Part shown: positions 37,773 through 45,897 of the stretch, piece after piece
How the letters are laid out: each line of letters begins with the position of its first letter
How positions within the stretch are numbered: position 1 is the stretch's first letter
Source of the DNA: Brevibacillus sp.
GTDB taxonomy: Bacteria; Bacillota; Bacilli; Brevibacillales; Brevibacillaceae
Direction: 5' to 3'
Assembly: GCA_017656235.1 (NCBI GenBank)
Contig: JACDOF010000007.1
Coordinates: 62,001-126,000, forward strand
DNA length: 64,000 nucleotides
Translations under genes and position numbers: made by a program
The notes under the pieces: generated by a model
What the model was told of the DNA's origin: nothing
The model's database searches: none
The model's input: the letters and a program-made list of their open reading frames with translations, nothing else

Positions 37773-37787
37773 AATCATCTGATGACC
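37773..37787 (+). promoter_or_regulatory. Putative GntR/FCD operator, site 2 (before glcD)
   Basis: AATCATCTGATGACC, containing the perfect palindrome TCATCTGATGA. Its complement starts GGTCATCAGAT, the same as site 1. It lies 34 bases before glcD. Confidence 0.55.
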
Positions 37788-37821
37788 TGATGCGAGGATC
37801 GCTGCAGCCAGGAGGTAATCC

Positions 37822-39279
37822 ATGTTAAGCAAAGAAGTGCGAAAACAACTGATCAGCGTTGTGGGCGAGAAGTGGTTTCTTGATTCGCCAAACGAATTGT
37901 ACGTCTATTCCTACGATGCGACACCGTTGTATCAGGCCATGCCTGATGCGGTGGTCATTCCGGGCAGTGTGGAAGAACTGTCCGCCGTTCTCTGTATCGC
38001 CAATGAGCAGCGGATCAATATCGTGCCGCGCGGTTCCGGCACCAATCTGTGCGGCGGTACCGTACCGCTGGAAGGCGGTATCGTGCTAAACATCAATCGC
38101 CTCAACAAGATCAAGGAGATCGATCAGGAGAACCTGACCGCCACGTTTGGACCGGGTGTGATTACCGCCGACCTGCACAAGGCGGTGGAAGCGGTCGGGC
38201 TGTTTTACCCGCCCGATCCTGGCAGTATGCGCATCTCCACGATGGGCGGTAATGTGGCCGAATGTGCAGGAGGAATGCGCGGGCTGAAGTACGGTGTCAC
38301 CAAGGATTACATCATCGGCCTGGAAATGGTGCTGCCGTCGGGAGAGGTGTTGAAGGTAGGCGGGAAGAACGCCAAGGATGTCGCCGGCTATGATTTGACG
38401 AAATTGTTAGTCGGTTCGGAAGGGACGCTGGCCGTCGTAACCGAGATCACCGCCAAACTGCTGCCGCTGCCGGAAGCGAAGCAGACCATGGTCGCCTACT
38501 ACCGCAGCCTGACAGATGCCGCTCGGACTGTTCAACGCGTGATAGCCGACAGAATCATTCCGGCGACGATGGAATTTCTGGACAACGGGACGATGCGGGT
38601 GGTGGAGGACTTTGCCCGCATTGGATTGCCACTGGACATGGAAGCGATGCTCCTGATCGAGCAGGACGGCACAGAGGCGCAGGTGGAGCGCGACATGGCC
38701 CGGATTGCCGAGATCTGTCGGCAGGAGCGGGCGGCAGAGGTGCGGATGGCTCAAACGTCAGCAGAAGCAGCCGGGTTGATGGCTGCCCGCCGCTCGGCAC
38801 TGTCTGCACTGGCTCGCATGCGGCCGACGACGATTCTGGAAGACGCCACCGTCCCTCGCTCCCGCTTGGCCGAGATGGTGGAGCAGGTAAACCGGATCGC
38901 CAAAAAGTACAATGTCCATATCTGCACCTTTGGCCACGCCGGAGACGGCAATCTGCATCCGACCTGTATGACCGACGAACGGGACAAGGAAGAGATTCAC
39001 CGCGTGGAACAGGCGTTTGAAGAAATCTTTCTGGCCGCATTGAAGTTGGGCGGCACCATAACCGGTGAACACGGTGTAGGCGTAGCCAAGGCGAAATACC
39101 TCGACTTAAAAGTAGGCACCGCCGGTGTGGAGTTGATGAAACGAATTAAACAGGCGTTTGATCCCAACGGCATCATGAATCCTGGCAAAATGTTCGCCAA
39201 GGATACGCGGAGAAGAGTGGTGGTGAAAAGCTGTGCGTGCGGACACGAACATGAAGCAAACACAGAACATCATGACTGA
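37822..39279 (+). CDS. glcD: Glycolate/2-hydroxyacid oxidase FAD subunit GlcD
   Basis: 485 residues. FAD_binding_4 domain: VPRGSGTNLCGGTVPLEGGIV, YPPDPGSMRISTMGGNVAECAGG, GYDLTKLLVGSEGTLAVVTE. The C-terminal FAD-oxidase domain has CTFGHAGDGNLHPTCM and TGEHGVGVAKAKYL, with the metal and substrate histidines. It oxidises glycolate (or a related 2-hydroxyacid) and passes electrons to the Fe-S subunit GlcF encoded next; no GlcE-like gene is seen, as in many Firmicutes. Near its end is a Cys-His cluster (KSCACGHEHE). Confidence 0.88.
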   Translation: MLSKEVRKQLISVVGEKWFLDSPNELYVYSYDATPLYQAMPDAVVIPGSVEELSAVLCIANEQRINIVPRGSGTNLCGGTVPLEGGIVLNINRLNKIKEIDQENLTATFGPGVITADLHKAVEAVGLFYPPDPGSMRISTMGGNVAECAGGMRGLKYGVTKDYIIGLEMVLPSGEVLKVGGKNAKDVAGYDLTKLLVGSEGTLAVVTEITAKLLPLPEAKQTMVAYYRSLTDAARTVQRVIADRIIPATMEFLDNGTMRVVEDFARIGLPLDMEAMLLIEQDGTEAQVERDMARIAEICRQERAAEVRMAQTSAEAAGLMAARRSALSALARMRPTTILEDATVPRSRLAEMVEQVNRIAKKYNVHICTFGHAGDGNLHPTCMTDERDKEEIHRVEQAFEEIFLAALKLGGTITGEHGVGVAKAKYLDLKVGTAGVELMKRIKQAFDPNGIMNPGKMFAKDTRRRVVVKSCACGHEHEANTEHHD

Positions 39280-39298
39280 AAAATCAGGGAAGCAATCG

Positions 39299-40600
39299 AT
39301 GCAGCCCGGTTGTGACACGATGAGCCTGCTCGGCAAGTTTGACATGGATGAAATCATGAACTGCATGCAGTGCGGTTTTTGTCTGCCGGCTTGTCCGACG
39401 TACCGGCAGACCGGGAAAGAATCAGCCAGCCCGCGCGGCCGGATCGCCCTGATGAAAGGGGTAGCCGAGCAAAAACTGCCGGTAGAAGCCGAATTTGAAC
39501 ATAATATGTACCTCTGCCTCGGCTGCCGTGCTTGTGAAACGGCATGCCCGGCAGGTGTCCCGTACGGCAGTTTGGTGGAGACGGCGCGGGAAGTGGTGGA
39601 ATCGACAAAGAAACAGAGCGGCAGCCAATCGTTTCTGCGCAAACTGATCTTTGAAAAAGTATTCCCCCACCCCTCCCGTCTGCATGCACTGGGCACCATT
39701 CTGTGGGGAGCACAGGCTGCCGGTTTGCAGCGCCTGGCCCTGAAGACGGGGTTGATCAACATCCTGCCGCGTCCGCTGGCCGAAATGCAGCAGGCTGTGG
39801 GGCGTGTGGCTTCACCGTGGGAACGGCGGAAGCGGGAGCGGGTGATGAAACCGGAAACGGCCCAACCCATCGCCAGAATAGGACTGTTTACCGGCTGTAT
39901 CATGGACGTCATGTTTTACGAGATTAACCAGGCGACTGCTCGCGTACTGGTCAAAGCAGGGTGTGAAGTCGTGTTTGTTGACAATCAAGTCTGCTGCGGC
40001 GCGCTGCACGCCCATGCCGGAGAGAAGGAAGGAGCCGTGGAACTGGCCAAGCGGAACATCGAAGCCTTTGAACAGGCCGGTGTCGACTATGTTGTCAACA
40101 ACGCCGGCGGCTGTGGGGCAGCGCTGAAGGAATACCATCACTGGTTCCATGACGATCCCGTGTGGAAGGAGCGGGCGATGAGCTTCGTGGCCGCTGTGCG
40201 GGATGTCAACGAACTGCTGGCCGAGCTGCCGGAGCTGACATTTGCCAAATCGCTTCCAATTCGGGTGACCTATCAGGATTCGTGCCATTTGGCCCACGGG
40301 CAGGGGATTCGCAACCAGCCGCGCCAACTCCTGCGCAGCATTCCGGGAGTAGAGTACGTGGAGCTGCACAATGCGGATAGCTGCTGTGGCTCGGCCGGGA
40401 TTTACAATATCACCAACTACGAGATGTCGATGCAGATTCTGGACCAGAAGATGCAGGATGTGGAGGAGACCAAAGCCAACGTCATCGTCACGTCCAATCC
40501 GGGATGTCTGCTGCAAATGAAGCATGGTGTGAACCGGGCCGGACTGGCCGGCCGGATGGAGGCGCTCCACATCATGGAATTGTTGGATCGGGCATTGTAA
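39299..40600 (+). CDS. glcF: Glycolate oxidase iron-sulfur subunit GlcF
   Basis: 433 residues from ATG 39299 (AGGGAAG 6 bases before). The track start 39233 lies in glcD, and ATG 39272 is possible but has no site. Two 4Fe-4S motifs, CMQCGFCLPACPTY and CLGCRACETACPAG, are followed by two CCG domains (VCCGALHAHAGEKEG, SCCGSAGIYN), the heterodisulfide-reductase-like part. It takes electrons from GlcD and passes them to the respiratory chain. Confidence 0.88.
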   Translation: MQPGCDTMSLLGKFDMDEIMNCMQCGFCLPACPTYRQTGKESASPRGRIALMKGVAEQKLPVEAEFEHNMYLCLGCRACETACPAGVPYGSLVETAREVVESTKKQSGSQSFLRKLIFEKVFPHPSRLHALGTILWGAQAAGLQRLALKTGLINILPRPLAEMQQAVGRVASPWERRKRERVMKPETAQPIARIGLFTGCIMDVMFYEINQATARVLVKAGCEVVFVDNQVCCGALHAHAGEKEGAVELAKRNIEAFEQAGVDYVVNNAGGCGAALKEYHHWFHDDPVWKERAMSFVAAVRDVNELLAELPELTFAKSLPIRVTYQDSCHLAHGQGIRNQPRQLLRSIPGVEYVELHNADSCCGSAGIYNITNYEMSMQILDQKMQDVEETKANVIVTSNPGCLLQMKHGVNRAGLAGRMEALHIMELLDRAL

Positions 40601-40703
40601 GGCTCCGGAAAATGTTCACCAATTCGTTGCTATCGGCTGCTTCCGGGAGGATGCTATAATCTGGATGAATGAAATGAAAGTAAGGGAACTTGGGGGGAAA
40701 AGG

Positions 40704-40973
40704 ATGTTGTATGCAGCTATCTTGACGATTGTTGACCCGGACTTGAATGCCAAAATACGTCCGGCGCATCTTGATTATATCAACCAACTTTTCCTCCAGG
40801 ACAAAGTTGTGATGGCTGGACCGTTTACCGATAAGCGCGGCGGCATGGTCATCTACCGGGCAAACAGCCTGGAAGAAGCCAGACAGATGGCGGAGGCCGA
40901 CCCGGTCGTCGCCCAGGGAGCCCGCACGCTGGAGCTCAGGGAATGGAATCCGCTTTCCTTTCCTCTCGGTTGA
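40704..40973 (+). CDS. YciI-family protein
   Basis: 89 residues from ATG 40704 (GGGGGGAAAAGG before). YciI-like fold: RPAHLDYINQLFLQDKVVMAGPFTDKRGGMVIYRANSLEEARQMAEADPVV, with the conserved His and GPF/Asp pair. The function of this family is mostly unknown; some members are small hydrolases or dioxygenase-like proteins. An extended -10 (TGCTATAAT) lies upstream. Confidence 0.85.
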   Translation: MLYAAILTIVDPDLNAKIRPAHLDYINQLFLQDKVVMAGPFTDKRGGMVIYRANSLEEARQMAEADPVVAQGARTLELREWNPLSFPLG

Positions 40974-41035
40974 TCGGTTGATCCGTCACACTTTGTGGCA
41001 GACTAACCTTACACGATGCAAAGGAGGAAATCTGG

Positions 41036-41404
41036 ATGAAGCGTTTTTCCATTATGTGGATGGGAGCAGCCATCGCACTCCTGGTGAGTGCCTGTGGCGG
41101 GCAGCAAGCAGAACCGGCTCCAGAACAACCATTGGCGGAACAACCGGCTGAAACCGCCCCTTCGGGTGAAGGCGGAGAGGTTGACGAGGCCGCGGCGCTG
41201 GCATTGTACAAGCAAAAATGTGCAAGCTGCCATGGTCAGGAATTGGAAGGAGCGATGGGGCCGAGTCTGACCGATGTCGGAGCCAGGCACTCCAAAGAAG
41301 AGATTTTGGAAATCCTGAAAAACGGCAAAGGAGTCATGCCGGGCAACCTCGTAAGCGGAGACGATGCCGACACGCTGGCAGCGTGGCTGGCAGCGAAGCA
41401 ATAA
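41036..41404 (+). CDS. Lipoprotein c-type cytochrome (cytochrome c551, CccB-like)
   Basis: 122 residues. Signal peptide with lipobox VSACGG, then a Glu/Pro-rich linker, then a small cytochrome c domain: YKQKCASCHGQELEG binds haem covalently (CxxCH), and the Met in GKGVMPGNL is the likely second ligand. Bacillus CccB proteins of this type carry electrons on the outer face of the membrane. RBS AAAGGAGG. Confidence 0.88.
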   Translation: MKRFSIMWMGAAIALLVSACGGQQAEPAPEQPLAEQPAETAPSGEGGEVDEAAALALYKQKCASCHGQELEGAMGPSLTDVGARHSKEEILEILKNGKGVMPGNLVSGDDADTLAAWLAAKQ

Positions 41405-41434
41405 CCAACATCGCGATGGGACTATCACAATAAG

Positions 41435-41475
41435 ACGACCATCTTCTTCTTAAAGGGGAAGGTGGTTGTTTTTTT
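41435..41475 (+). terminator. Terminator before argC
   Basis: ACGACCATCTTC / GAAGGTGGTTGT, a 12-bp stem with two G-T pairs, then TTTTTTT. Ends the cytochrome transcript. Confidence 0.75.
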
Positions 41476-41476
41476 G

Positions 41477-41512
41477 TTGAATTTTTATTATTATTCATGT
41501 ATAAAAATGCAG
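41477..41512 (+). promoter_or_regulatory. argC promoter with overlapping ARG boxes
   Basis: TTGAAT, 17 bases, TATAAA. The -10 lies inside CATGTATAAAAATGCAG, close to the Bacillus ARG box CATGAATAAAAATKCAAK. The -35 side (TTGAATTTTTATTATT) is an ARG-box-like copy in the other direction. Bound ArgR (AhrC) would cover the promoter. Confidence 0.75.
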
Positions 41513-41527
41513 AAAGAGGAGAGAAAC

Positions 41528-42568
41528 ATGATCCGTGTAGGTATCGTCGGGGCCACCGGGTACAGCGGCGTGGAGCTGATTCGGCTGCTGTCCGGTCACC
41601 CTCAGGTACGTATCGAGCGGCTGTATTCCAGTTCCGCAGAAGGGACGGAACTGGCTTCCGTTTTTCCCCATCTTGAGCAGATTGCGCTGCCGACGCTGAT
41701 GTCCATTGATCCGGCAGCGATGGCCCAAGAGACGGATGTCGTTTTTCTTGCCGCTCCAGCCGGCGTAAGCAAAGAACTGACGCCACAGCTGTTGGCAGCA
41801 GGTGGCAGGGTAATTGACTTGTCGGGCGACTTCCGTTTGCTGTCGGGTGAGCTGTACCGCGCCTGGTACGGGAAAGAGCCCGCTGCCGACGAACATCTGG
41901 CCCAGGCTGTCTACGGCCTGAACGAGTGGAATCAGGAGCAGGTGAAACGAGCACGCCTGGTGGCCAACCCGGGTTGTTACCCGACTGCGGCCCTGCTCGG
42001 TTTGCTGCCGCTGGCCAAAAGTGGTTGGGTGGCGCCGAACAGCTGGATCATCGACGCCAAGTCAGGCGTATCCGGAGCCGGACGCGGCGTTGCCTTGGGC
42101 GTGCACTACAGCGAAGTAAACGAGAACGTATCGGCGTACAAAGTGGGACGGCATCAGCATACGCCAGAGATCGAACAGGAACTGTCCAGACAGACCGGAA
42201 TCGAGACCATCATCCAGTTTACGCCTCATCTGATTCCCATGACGCGAGGCATTCTGGTGACAGCATACGGCCAGTTGACAAAACCGGTTGATATGTCCGA
42301 ATTGCAGCACCTGTATGAATCCACATACGCCGACAAGCCGTTCGTCCGTGTGCGGCAGCCGGGGAGCCATCCGCGGACAAAAGAGGTCTACGGTTCCAAC
42401 TATTGCGACATTGCCCTGCACCTGGATGAGCGGACGGGTCGGGTGATCGTCCTGTCCGTGATTGACAATGTGGTCAAGGGAGCGGCAGGTCAGGCAGTGC
42501 AAAACATGAACACCATGTTTGGTTTGGAGGAGACAGCCGGGCTTTCCCTGACACCTGTCTATCCATAA
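41528..42568 (+). CDS. argC: N-acetyl-gamma-glutamyl-phosphate reductase
   Basis: 346 residues from ATG 41528 (AGAGGAGAG before; the track start 41462 lies in the ARG box). Rossmann motif GIVGATGYSGVELIRLL, catalytic cysteine in VANPGCYPTAALLGLLPL, and SGVSGAGRG. It reduces acetylglutamyl phosphate to the semialdehyde in arginine synthesis. It is followed by argB without the usual argJ. Confidence 0.95.
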   Translation: MIRVGIVGATGYSGVELIRLLSGHPQVRIERLYSSSAEGTELASVFPHLEQIALPTLMSIDPAAMAQETDVVFLAAPAGVSKELTPQLLAAGGRVIDLSGDFRLLSGELYRAWYGKEPAADEHLAQAVYGLNEWNQEQVKRARLVANPGCYPTAALLGLLPLAKSGWVAPNSWIIDAKSGVSGAGRGVALGVHYSEVNENVSAYKVGRHQHTPEIEQELSRQTGIETIIQFTPHLIPMTRGILVTAYGQLTKPVDMSELQHLYESTYADKPFVRVRQPGSHPRTKEVYGSNYCDIALHLDERTGRVIVLSVIDNVVKGAAGQAVQNMNTMFGLEETAGLSLTPVYP

Positions 42569-42586
42569 ATAAAAGGAGGGAGAGGG

Positions 42587-43402
42587 ATGCGGGTGGTCAT
42601 CAAATGCGGCGGCAGTACGATGGAACAGCTGCCGGCCGCCTTTTTTGAAACCATTGCGGAATTGCATCGGTCCGGCCAGGAGATCGTCATCGTCCACGGG
42701 GGCGGCCCGATGATTACGGACATGTTGGGCAAGATGGAGATCCCGCCCCGCTTTATCGATGGATTGCGCTATACCTGTGAAGCGACAATGGATGTGGTCG
42801 AGATGGTTCTGGGCGGCTCGATCAACAAACGGCTGGTACGGCGGCTGCTTCAGGCGGGGAGCCGGGCATGGGGGCTGAGCGGCGTCGACGGCGGACTGAT
42901 CAAGGCCCGGCAGACGGACAAACCGCTGGGACTGGTCGGGGAGATTGAAGATATTGAGACCTCTCTGCTGCTTCATTTGCTGCAACAGGGATACCTGCCC
43001 GTCGTGGCGCCGCTGGGAGTAGAGCCAGACGGATCGCTCGTCTACAATATCAACGCCGATGTTGCAGCCGGCGCGGTGGCTGCCAGTCTCTCAGCAGACA
43101 AACTGCTGATGGTTACGGACGTACCGGGGATTCTCGTCCCTGACGGAGATACGTTGGTCACGAAGAGGACGGCCAGTCCGCAGGAGGTTGACGAGCTGAT
43201 TGCAAGCGGCGTTATTTCCGGCGGCATGATTCCCAAGGTACGCGCTGCGCTGGCCGCACTCAAACAGGGGGTGCAGGAAGTGGTGATCTGCCGGGGAACC
43301 GTGGAAGACCTGCGCGGCGTTTTTGACGGCCAGGCGGTGGGGACCTCGCTGAAACACGATGCGAACCATGTCTTTACAACCGATAAAGGGGTGAGCGTAT
43401 GA
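42587..43402 (+). CDS. argB: N-acetylglutamate kinase
   Basis: 271 residues. Amino-acid kinase fold: VVIKCGGSTME, VIVHGGGPMI, GLSGVDGGLI, YNINADVAAGAVAASLSADKLLMVTDVPGIL. It phosphorylates N-acetylglutamate. The RBS GGAGGGAGAGGG is strong. It overlaps argD (ATGA). In Bacillus argJ normally stands between argC and argB; only 18 bases are left here. Confidence 0.95.
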   Translation: MRVVIKCGGSTMEQLPAAFFETIAELHRSGQEIVIVHGGGPMITDMLGKMEIPPRFIDGLRYTCEATMDVVEMVLGGSINKRLVRRLLQAGSRAWGLSGVDGGLIKARQTDKPLGLVGEIEDIETSLLLHLLQQGYLPVVAPLGVEPDGSLVYNINADVAAGAVAASLSADKLLMVTDVPGILVPDGDTLVTKRTASPQEVDELIASGVISGGMIPKVRAALAALKQGVQEVVICRGTVEDLRGVFDGQAVGTSLKHDANHVFTTDKGVSV

Positions 43403-44580
43403 GTGCGGTTACGCAGTCTTGCAGTCTGATGAATAATTATTCAAGGTGGCCGATCCGGCTGGTCAGGGGGCAGGGCAACACGGTCTGGGACGAGCAGGGG
43501 AACGCCTATCTCGATTGCACCTCCGGAATTGCGGTCACTTCGTTGGGCCACGTCCCCCCACAGGTGAGTCAGCGGCTGCATCAACAACTTGATCAACTTT
43601 GGCACACGTCCAACCTGTTCGAACACCCGCTGCAGGAGCAGTTGGCCTCCAAACTGGCCTCCTTGTCCGGTCTCGATCGCGCCTTTTTCTGCAACAGCGG
43701 GGCGGAGGCCAACGAGGCCGCAATCAAACTGGCACGGCGATACCAGCAAAAAGTAAAAGAAGAGTGGCGCTATGAGATCATCACCTTTCAGCAGTCGTTC
43801 CACGGCAGAACGCTGGCTACGCTGACGGCAACCGGACAAGAAAAGGTGAAGGACGGCTTTTTGCCGCTGCCGGAAGGATTTAAAACGGTTCCCTACAACG
43901 ATTTGGATGCCCTTGCCGCAGCAATTACTCCCCAGACCTGCGCCGTACTGCTGGAACTGGTGCAGGGTGAAGGAGGGGTGATCCCTGCCGACCGCGATTG
44001 GGTGAAGGCGTTGGTGCGGCTGTGTGCCGAGACGGGCGTGCTGGTGATTGTTGACGAAATCCAGACCGGAATCGGCCGCACCGGGACCTGGTTTGCCTGC
44101 CAGCAGTACGGATTCACGCCGGACATTATCTCGCTGGCAAAGGGATTGGGCAGCGGGTTTCCCATCGGCGCCATCCTGGCCAGGGAAGAAGTGGCAGAAG
44201 GGTTTTCGCCCGGTTCACACGGGTCCACCTTTGGCGGCAACCCGCTGGCGATGGCCGCCGGTCTGGCTACCCTGGAGACAATCGAGCAGGAACAGCTGCT
44301 GAACCGGGTGGGGGAACTTCACCACAAGCTGTTTGCCCGCCTGGAACAGATCAAGCAGGCTCATCCCGGCAAAGTGGCGGCGGTCCGCGGCATGGGGCTT
44401 TTGCTCGGTGTCGAACTGACACAACCTGCCGCCGATGTGATTGCCTATGCTCGGGAAAAGGGAGTATTGATTCTGCAGGCCGGCCCGCAGGTGATTCGCA
44501 TCCTGCCCTCCTTCGTCACAACGGAAGCAGAGCTGGATCGGTTGGCAGCCGTTTTGGACCAGGCGATTGCGGAACTGTGA
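43399..44580 (+). CDS. argD: Acetylornithine aminotransferase
   Basis: 393 residues. Class III aminotransferase: LDCTSGIAVTSLGH, FFCNSGAEANEAAIKLAR, FHGRTLATLTATGQ, VDEIQTGIGRTGT, and the PLP lysine in SLAKGLGSGFPIGA. It converts the semialdehyde to N-acetylornithine. It overlaps argB by 4 bases; a hairpin and a new promoter follow. Confidence 0.93.
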   Translation: MSAVTQSCSLMNNYSRWPIRLVRGQGNTVWDEQGNAYLDCTSGIAVTSLGHVPPQVSQRLHQQLDQLWHTSNLFEHPLQEQLASKLASLSGLDRAFFCNSGAEANEAAIKLARRYQQKVKEEWRYEIITFQQSFHGRTLATLTATGQEKVKDGFLPLPEGFKTVPYNDLDALAAAITPQTCAVLLELVQGEGGVIPADRDWVKALVRLCAETGVLVIVDEIQTGIGRTGTWFACQQYGFTPDIISLAKGLGSGFPIGAILAREEVAEGFSPGSHGSTFGGNPLAMAAGLATLETIEQEQLLNRVGELHHKLFARLEQIKQAHPGKVAAVRGMGLLLGVELTQPAADVIAYAREKGVLILQAGPQVIRILPSFVTTEAELDRLAAVLDQAIAEL

Positions 44581-44645
44581 CGATCTGTCCGTTTCAATAA
44601 GGCAGACATTGGCGCACATGCACTTATCGTGAGGGTTGAAAAGTC

Positions 44646-44699
44646 ATGCAACGGGTTGTTGGCAAGCCTCGGCTGTACAAAAATCCGTTGCATTTTTAT
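44646..44699 (+). terminator. Long-loop inverted repeat, likely argCBD terminator, overlapping the carA promoter
   Basis: ATGCAACGG (44646) and CCGTTGCAT (44686) form a perfect 9-bp stem with a 31-base loop that contains a small AGCC/GGCT hairpin, then TTTTTA. Its 3' arm shares bases with the -35 of carA. Confidence 0.5.
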
Positions 44700-44716
44700 A
44701 AATCAAAACGTATAAT
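44688..44716 (+). promoter_or_regulatory. carA promoter with ARG box
   Basis: TTGCAT, 17 bases, TATAAT. TTGCATTTTTATAAATCA (44688-44705) is an ARG box in reverse sense covering the -35. The argG promoter has the same layout. Confidence 0.75.
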
Positions 44717-44790
44717 AATTCACAGTTGCGCATATGTATACGGCAGAAACAGATGAGCCTGCGAGTTTTGTGGAGAGGAGATGACCACGC

Positions 44791-45897
44791 GTGAATCAGC
44801 ATGCAAACGCCCACGGAACCGGTTATTTGTCACTGGAAAGCGGCCAGGTGTTTGCCGGACAGCTTTATGGTGCACCGCTGACGGCGCCCGGTGAAGTGGT
44901 TTTTCATACAGGTATGACAGGATATCAGGAAGTGATGACCGATCTGTCGTTTGCCGGACAGATTGTTACGTTTACCTACCCGCTGATCGGAAATTACGGG
45001 ATCAACGAGCAGGATAACGAAACCCTGCAGCCGGCTTTGGCCGGGATGATTGTCAGCGAGCTGTGCGAGCAGCCGAGTCACTACCGCAGTCGGGCGTCGC
45101 TGGCCGAAACCGCGGCACGGTACGGATTCCCGATTCTGGCCGGGATTGATACGCGAGCGATCACCAAACTGGTACGTTCTCAGGGACACTTGTCCGGCGT
45201 GATTGCCGACAAGCCGCTGTCAGCAGAGGAAGTAACGGCACTTTGTGCGAAGCGGGACAAAAAAACGCTCGTCGCCCAGGTTTCCAGCCGTCAGATGGTC
45301 TCTTATCCAGGAGACGGAGAACACGTCGTACTGGTTGATTTGGGAATGAAGCGCTCGATACTGGATTCTCTGTTGGCCAAAGGGTGCCGGGTTACAGTCG
45401 TTCCCTTTGACACGACAAGCGAGCAGATCGAGGCGCTCAAGCCGGATGGCCTGGTTTTTTCCAACGGCCCCGGTGATCCGCAGGATCTGCTTCCCTACTG
45501 CGCGGAATGGCGCAAGGTGGTGGAGCGTTACCCGACGTTTGGGATCTGTCTTGGTCATCAAGTCATCGCCTTGATGTACGGAGCCAAGACCGGCCGCCTG
45601 CCCTACGGACACCGCGGCAGCAATCACCCGGTAAAGGAACTCTTGAGCGGAAAGGTCTATTTGACCTCGCAAAACCATGGTTACGTCGTGTTGGAAGAGA
45701 CAATCGACAAACGGCAAATGACCATAACCTATCGGAACGTGAATGACGGTTCCGTCGAAGGGCTGCGTCATCTCTACCTGCCCATTCATACCGTCCAGTT
45801 TCATCCGGAGGCGCATCCGGGACCAGACGACACCTCGCATCTCTTTGATCAGTTTATCCAGTCACTGCGCATGATAGGAGCGAAGCATTATGCCTAA
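44791..45897 (+). CDS. carA: Carbamoyl-phosphate synthase small subunit
   Basis: 368 residues from GTG 44791 (GAGGAG 10 bases before). N-terminal CPSase_sm domain (VFHTGMTGYQEVMTDLSFAGQIVTFTYPLIGNYG), then a class I glutaminase with the nucleophile in FGICLGHQVIALMYGAKTGRLPYGHRG and the histidine in HTVQFHPEAHPGP. It supplies ammonia from glutamine to CarB. It overlaps carB by 8 bases. This is the arginine-regulated copy, judged by its ARG box and neighbours. Confidence 0.94.
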   Translation: MNQHANAHGTGYLSLESGQVFAGQLYGAPLTAPGEVVFHTGMTGYQEVMTDLSFAGQIVTFTYPLIGNYGINEQDNETLQPALAGMIVSELCEQPSHYRSRASLAETAARYGFPILAGIDTRAITKLVRSQGHLSGVIADKPLSAEEVTALCAKRDKKTLVAQVSSRQMVSYPGDGEHVVLVDLGMKRSILDSLLAKGCRVTVVPFDTTSEQIEALKPDGLVFSNGPGDPQDLLPYCAEWRKVVERYPTFGICLGHQVIALMYGAKTGRLPYGHRGSNHPVKELLSGKVYLTSQNHGYVVLEETIDKRQMTITYRNVNDGSVEGLRHLYLPIHTVQFHPEAHPGPDDTSHLFDQFIQSLRMIGAKHYA

